Of a DNA stretch of 64,000 nt, positions 61,275 to 64,000 are shown piece by piece. The translations under genes were made by a program, and so were the position numbers. Each line of letters starts with the position of its first letter. Position 1 is the stretch's first letter. Source of the stretch: Candidatus Aegiribacteria sp. MLS_C (GTDB lineage: Bacteria > Fermentibacterota > Fermentibacteria > Fermentibacterales > JCC-6); the NCBI GenBank assembly GCA_002030045.1, contig LQBI01000004.1:23915-87914 (forward strand). The letters run 5' to 3'. The notes beneath the pieces were generated by a model. It had not been told where the DNA came from and did not search any database. It was given only the letters and a program-made list of their open reading frames with translations.

Positions 61275-61433
61275 TCAGGAGATCTCCAGTTTCATATCTA
61301 CCGATACTATATTTCCATCCTCAATTGAATCCATATGTGCCTTTATGATCCACTCGGAGATAATTTCAATCCCCTTCTTTGGAAGACATCGATCCAACTC
61401 AATCCGGATCTCGAGATTAGCATCGTTATCCAT
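61275..61433 (-). CDS. Short hypothetical protein just upstream of recombinase 2
   Basis: 52 residues, translated by me from ATG 61433 to TGA 61275. Sequence starts MDNDANLEIRIELDRCLPKK and continues with a helix and an acidic beta strand (NIVSVDMKLEIS). The ribosome site is weak (AGGA). It lies 77 nt before the recombinase on the same strand. A small protein gene in the same position accompanies the first recombinase (31913), which raises confidence that it is real. Confidence 0.45.
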   Translation of the reverse strand: MDNDANLEIRIELDRCLPKKGIEIISEWIIKAHMDSIEDGNIVSVDMKLEIS

Positions 61434-61786
61434 ATGAAGGTATCCTGATTATTGAATTGAGAAGCATTGATTTGCTGAGAAAGCCTGTCAGAGAGTAGTA
61501 CAGGTTCTTCTTAAGACAGATAAGAGGTTCGAGCAATGACTGTATTATCTTGTATGATCCTAAATTTGCATGGCTGGAATGCTGGAAAATAAAGCGGTGG
61601 AGTAATCCTGTATTTCCCAGGCATCTTTGAATTGAAATCTCCATGCTTTTCCCATCACTTCCATTAGAAACACTAATCTCTATTCAGAAGTGTACGGGAA
61701 AAACGACTTCTTCCCAAATCCAAACATGATGCTGATACAGTGATGACATATTAAAGTATTTTGATGATATAATATGGACTAATACC
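61434..61786. other. AT-rich intergenic region, nothing clear
   Basis: About 350 bp between the short protein and the HTH protein, both on the minus strand. A 72-residue minus-strand frame (61426-61644) overlaps the short protein and has no ribosome site. I see no repeat, tRNA or strong promoter. Confidence 0.4.
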
Positions 61787-62749
61787 CTAGTCGGAGTCAG
61801 GGTTTTCTTCTTGGTTATCCTCTGGTTTCTGGAATTCCTCAGCTAGTTCAAGTAATAAGTCGAAAGAATCCATTTTTGGGATACAAGCTGCACTCCATTT
61901 ATCTGCAATTCCATAAACTATTCGCCCACCATTGCATTGTTCAAAGAAGTCTATGATAGCTTCTTTATGCTTATATTCTGTACTGTATTTATCTGGCCTT
62001 ATTAGAAAGATTTCAGATTCCAAGTGATACCCGTAATGAAAAACCATGGCATCTTCACCTTCTCCATTGAGAATCTTCAATACTGAGCCATTATCTTTGT
62101 AAGGTATCCCTTTAGCATCCAATAGAGCAGAAAGTTCTTCAGCATCCTTCTTCCAGAACTTCCACATGTTAAATTCTTCCCACTCTTTGCCAGTGCTGTT
62201 AGTGATGTAGTCCTTCTCTTCCAATGCAAAGTACTTCACACCTGGTAGATAAAATCTTTCGGGTTCCTTGTAATAGCAAGGAGAGGATTGCTTTATCTGC
62301 TCGTAGTGTTCCCTGGAATAAGGTAGTGCTGGATTAGGATAGAAAGGATCATCAGGATCAAAGAATGATGGCATCTCTATATTTTTGAATATCAATTCTA
62401 TAGACTTCAATCTGATATACTCATCATCGCTATCTAGAAGGATATTGAGATCTTCTAGTCCTTTCATATGTAAAGCTAATATCTTTCTCTTTGATGCCTT
62501 CCATAGATCATGTTGACGCCTCAGTAGCACTTCTTTGAATACAGAACCAGGTTGCATCCATCTTGAAATTGTTCTCTGTGTTACGCCAATCTCTGCTGCT
62601 ACTTCTGACTGTGTCTTTCCTTGCAAAAGTAGTGAAATAGCATGCATATGCCTTGGTTTCAATTCAACAACTTCTCGGCCATAGCCTTCGTCCGCACCTT
62701 TGTAACCGGAAATCTTCTCCCAGTCAGGTTCATTGGTGTTTTCACACAT
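61787..62749 (-). CDS. Helix-turn-helix protein with unknown C-terminal domain
   Basis: 320 residues. An N-terminal helix-turn-helix spans about residues 33-75 (RHMHAISLLLQGKTQSEVAA, VTQRTISRWM). It resembles the phBC6A51-type DNA-binding proteins and small-terminase-like HTH domains of phages and mobile elements. The remaining 240 residues are acidic with no recognised domain (GGRIVYGIADKWSAACIPKM, EELSALLDAKGIPYKDNG). It ends in an acidic tail. The gene is divergent from the DUF932-like gene, so it may regulate that promoter. Confidence 0.68.
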   Translation of the reverse strand: MCENTNEPDWEKISGYKGADEGYGREVVELKPRHMHAISLLLQGKTQSEVAAEIGVTQRTISRWMQPGSVFKEVLLRRQHDLWKASKRKILALHMKGLEDLNILLDSDDEYIRLKSIELIFKNIEMPSFFDPDDPFYPNPALPYSREHYEQIKQSSPCYYKEPERFYLPGVKYFALEEKDYITNSTGKEWEEFNMWKFWKKDAEELSALLDAKGIPYKDNGSVLKILNGEGEDAMVFHYGYHLESEIFLIRPDKYSTEYKHKEAIIDFFEQCNGGRIVYGIADKWSAACIPKMDSFDLLLELAEEFQKPEDNQEENPDSD

Positions 62750-63028
62750 GATGCACTCTCATTTCATCGTTAAACTTCTCAATATCATGGACATTCGGTG
62801 ACATTTTCAGACATCCATCTCTTCGAAAAAAAGTATACGGGGATCAGCCTCTCATCCCAAAAACAGAACCCAATACATGGCTAAAACACCTATTATTAGG
62901 CTATAAATATTGTAATGGCAGCCATTTAAGGTCTTCGCTGTTTTCCAGCATTCTCACTCCCCAATACCAGGATTCAGGCGTTAAACCAGCTTTTTGTAGT
63001 GCAGATCAACTAAAGAAAGGAGTCTATC

Positions 63029-63817
63029 ATGACTAGGAAGAACAGAAAAAGAGTCCAGGTCAGTGATCCTGTTGCGGAGGTTCGCATAAGCCCTGTTCGT
63101 GTGAATGGTCATCAGGTAACCCACAAGGGAGTTGAAATACAGCTCGATGATGGGTCCTGGGAAGCTATCAATATCCACTCTAACGACTACAACCTTGTTC
63201 CCAATGCCGATGCTGACAGAGTTGCCAAGCAGATACTTGCTGATAGTGCCTATGGCTGGGAGAAGAAGGATGAGATCTGGACAGGCCGATACTGGGCTGC
63301 GCTCTATCAGGCCGATTCAGATGTGGAAGCTCCTTCTGTTGGAGATGCCCTTAGCCTTGGTCTGAGGGTAGAAAACAGCTACGATGGAAGCTGCCAGTTC
63401 AGGCTGATACTCATGGCATATGTGCTCTCTTGCTCGAATGGCCTGGTCGTCCCCCAGCACTTCGCCAACTACAGAATGAGGCACACAATGAACAACGAGT
63501 TCGATACTGCAGAGGCAGTATACGTTCTGAACTCCGGTATGGAGCAGGTAGTAGGTCTTCTGCCGAAGATCGATGAGCTTTCCAGAACACCTTTGACCCT
63601 CTCTCTGCTTTCACGAGTAGCAAAGGAAACATCCATACCCAAGCGTGACTGGGGATACATCGCTGAGAACATTGGTGATGCTTCAAACGCATGGGATCTC
63701 ATGCAGGCCATTACCCACAGGCTGACGCACTATGGACGTGGAAGATCAAGCCTTCACTACCAGGAAGAGATAGGCAACTACTTCATGGGACGGATCGTTC
63801 AGGGTATTCCAGCCTGA
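63029..63817 (+). CDS. DUF932-like phage/plasmid-associated protein
   Basis: 262 residues with AAAGGAG before the ATG. The strand-helix pattern INIHSNDYNLVPNADADRVA, FRLILMAYVLSCSNGLVVPQ and the C-terminal AWDLMQAITHRLTH match the DUF932 family of plasmid and phage proteins, which is widespread on mobile elements and has no firmly known function. The 279-bp gap to the divergent HTH gene holds three spaced GACAT(T/C) copies near 62789-62812 that could be operator half-sites. Confidence 0.72.
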   Translation: MTRKNRKRVQVSDPVAEVRISPVRVNGHQVTHKGVEIQLDDGSWEAINIHSNDYNLVPNADADRVAKQILADSAYGWEKKDEIWTGRYWAALYQADSDVEAPSVGDALSLGLRVENSYDGSCQFRLILMAYVLSCSNGLVVPQHFANYRMRHTMNNEFDTAEAVYVLNSGMEQVVGLLPKIDELSRTPLTLSLLSRVAKETSIPKRDWGYIAENIGDASNAWDLMQAITHRLTHYGRGRSSLHYQEEIGNYFMGRIVQGIPA

Positions 63818-63874
63818 ATGATGCCATACCTTAAAACAGAAGAACAAAATCTATGAATCGATAAGGAGGATTCC

Positions 63875-63928
63875 ATGGGTTCAGAGGACAGCATAGCAAA
63901 TGAACTAGTACCTAATTGCAGAAGTTAA
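63875..63928 (+). CDS. Possible 17-residue peptide gene
   Basis: A very short frame (MGSEDSIANELVPNCRS) with an excellent ribosome site (AAGGAGG 5 nt before the ATG). It sits between the DUF932-like gene and the next gene, both plus strand. It could be a leader peptide or a small protein; with only 17 codons there is no further support. Confidence 0.3.
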   Translation: MGSEDSIANELVPNCRS

Positions 63929-63943
63929 TGCTATGTGATATAT

Positions 63944-63970
63944 TTGATGGGTCTGTTATATACCCATCAA
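63944..63970 (+). promoter_or_regulatory. 9-bp inverted repeat abutting a ribosome binding site
   Basis: TTGATGGGT and ACCCATCAA pair perfectly around a 9-base loop. The right arm ends at the GGAGG of the gene starting at 63980, so folding or protein binding would directly affect its translation. Confidence 0.5.
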
Positions 63971-63979
63971 GGAGGAAGC

Positions 63980-64000
63980 ATGGCTTACACTTCTGCTCCA
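63980..64000 (+). CDS. Start of a further gene, cut by the window edge
   Basis: AAGGAGG followed by 5-6 bases and ATG, then seven codons (MAYTSAP) to the end of the window. The ribosome site and position after the hairpin suggest a real gene; nothing can be said about the product. Confidence 0.4.

Overview
The window joins two very different kinds of DNA. Positions 1 to about 30,230 are GC-rich, densely packed chromosome of a Gram-negative bacterium: undecaprenyl-linked glycan synthesis, a Wzm/Wzt-type exporter, beta-barrel-like secreted proteins, lipoproteins, and the housekeeping genes der and plsY. No gene fixes the taxon. The mix of secreted propeller and barrel-like proteins would suit an uncultured FCB-type phylum, but this is a weak guess. 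From the tRNA-Asn gene at 30,228 to the end the DNA is clearly poorer in GC, has longer intergenic gaps and carries recombinases, defence genes and a peptide-modification locus. This is a mobile island, or several nested ones.

Chromosomal part. All genes from 18,898 down to 1 are on the minus strand with 1-4 nt gaps or short stop/start overlaps, so they look like one very long transcription unit beginning with der. It continues with plsY, wzm/wzt-like export genes, two GT-C membrane glycosyltransferases, a YdjC-type deacetylase, a GT9, a B12-type radical SAM protein, a GT2, an initiating sugar-phosphate transferase, two barrel-like proteins, a CBM48 lipoprotein, a MalK-type ATPase, a WecA-like transferase and an O-antigen-ligase-like protein cut by the window edge. 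To its right lie an HD-GYP phosphodiesterase followed by a CHASE2 cyclase (signalling), a pair of secreted proteins, an SH3/M48-protease/glutamine-cyclotransferase group, and a small RRM protein with a strong promoter and a long hairpin-rich leader.

Island part. A large serine recombinase (30,262-31,926) runs antisense into the tRNA-Asn 3' half, which marks a probable attachment site. It is followed by a poorly coding, palindrome-rich stretch (32.3-35.4 kb), a beta-propeller protein and a lipoprotein. A minus-strand defence operon (50,317 to 37,283) then encodes a giant DUF1998-type helicase with a nuclease-like tail, a SHOCT-like small protein, a PD-(D/E)XK-like protein, an SNF2-type helicase and a large adenine methyltransferase. 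It resembles class 1 DISARM but is rearranged and has no separate phospholipase-D gene.

Next to it, in even more AT-rich DNA, is the most unusual locus (50.9-59.1 kb). It holds a 1,609-residue tandem-duplicated UvrA-like ATPase, a ParB/Srx-fold-like protein, a P-loop kinase-like protein, two radical SAM enzymes and a 64-residue peptide. The peptide's C-terminus reads as consecutive aromatic-X-X triplets (WTN, HSD, YTR), which is what a three-residue cyclophane (triceptide) RiPP precursor would look like. A working hypothesis is a RiPP whose self-protection or target involves the UvrA-like protein. A second large serine recombinase (59,233-61,197), an HTH protein and a DUF932-like protein follow, and the island runs past the right edge.
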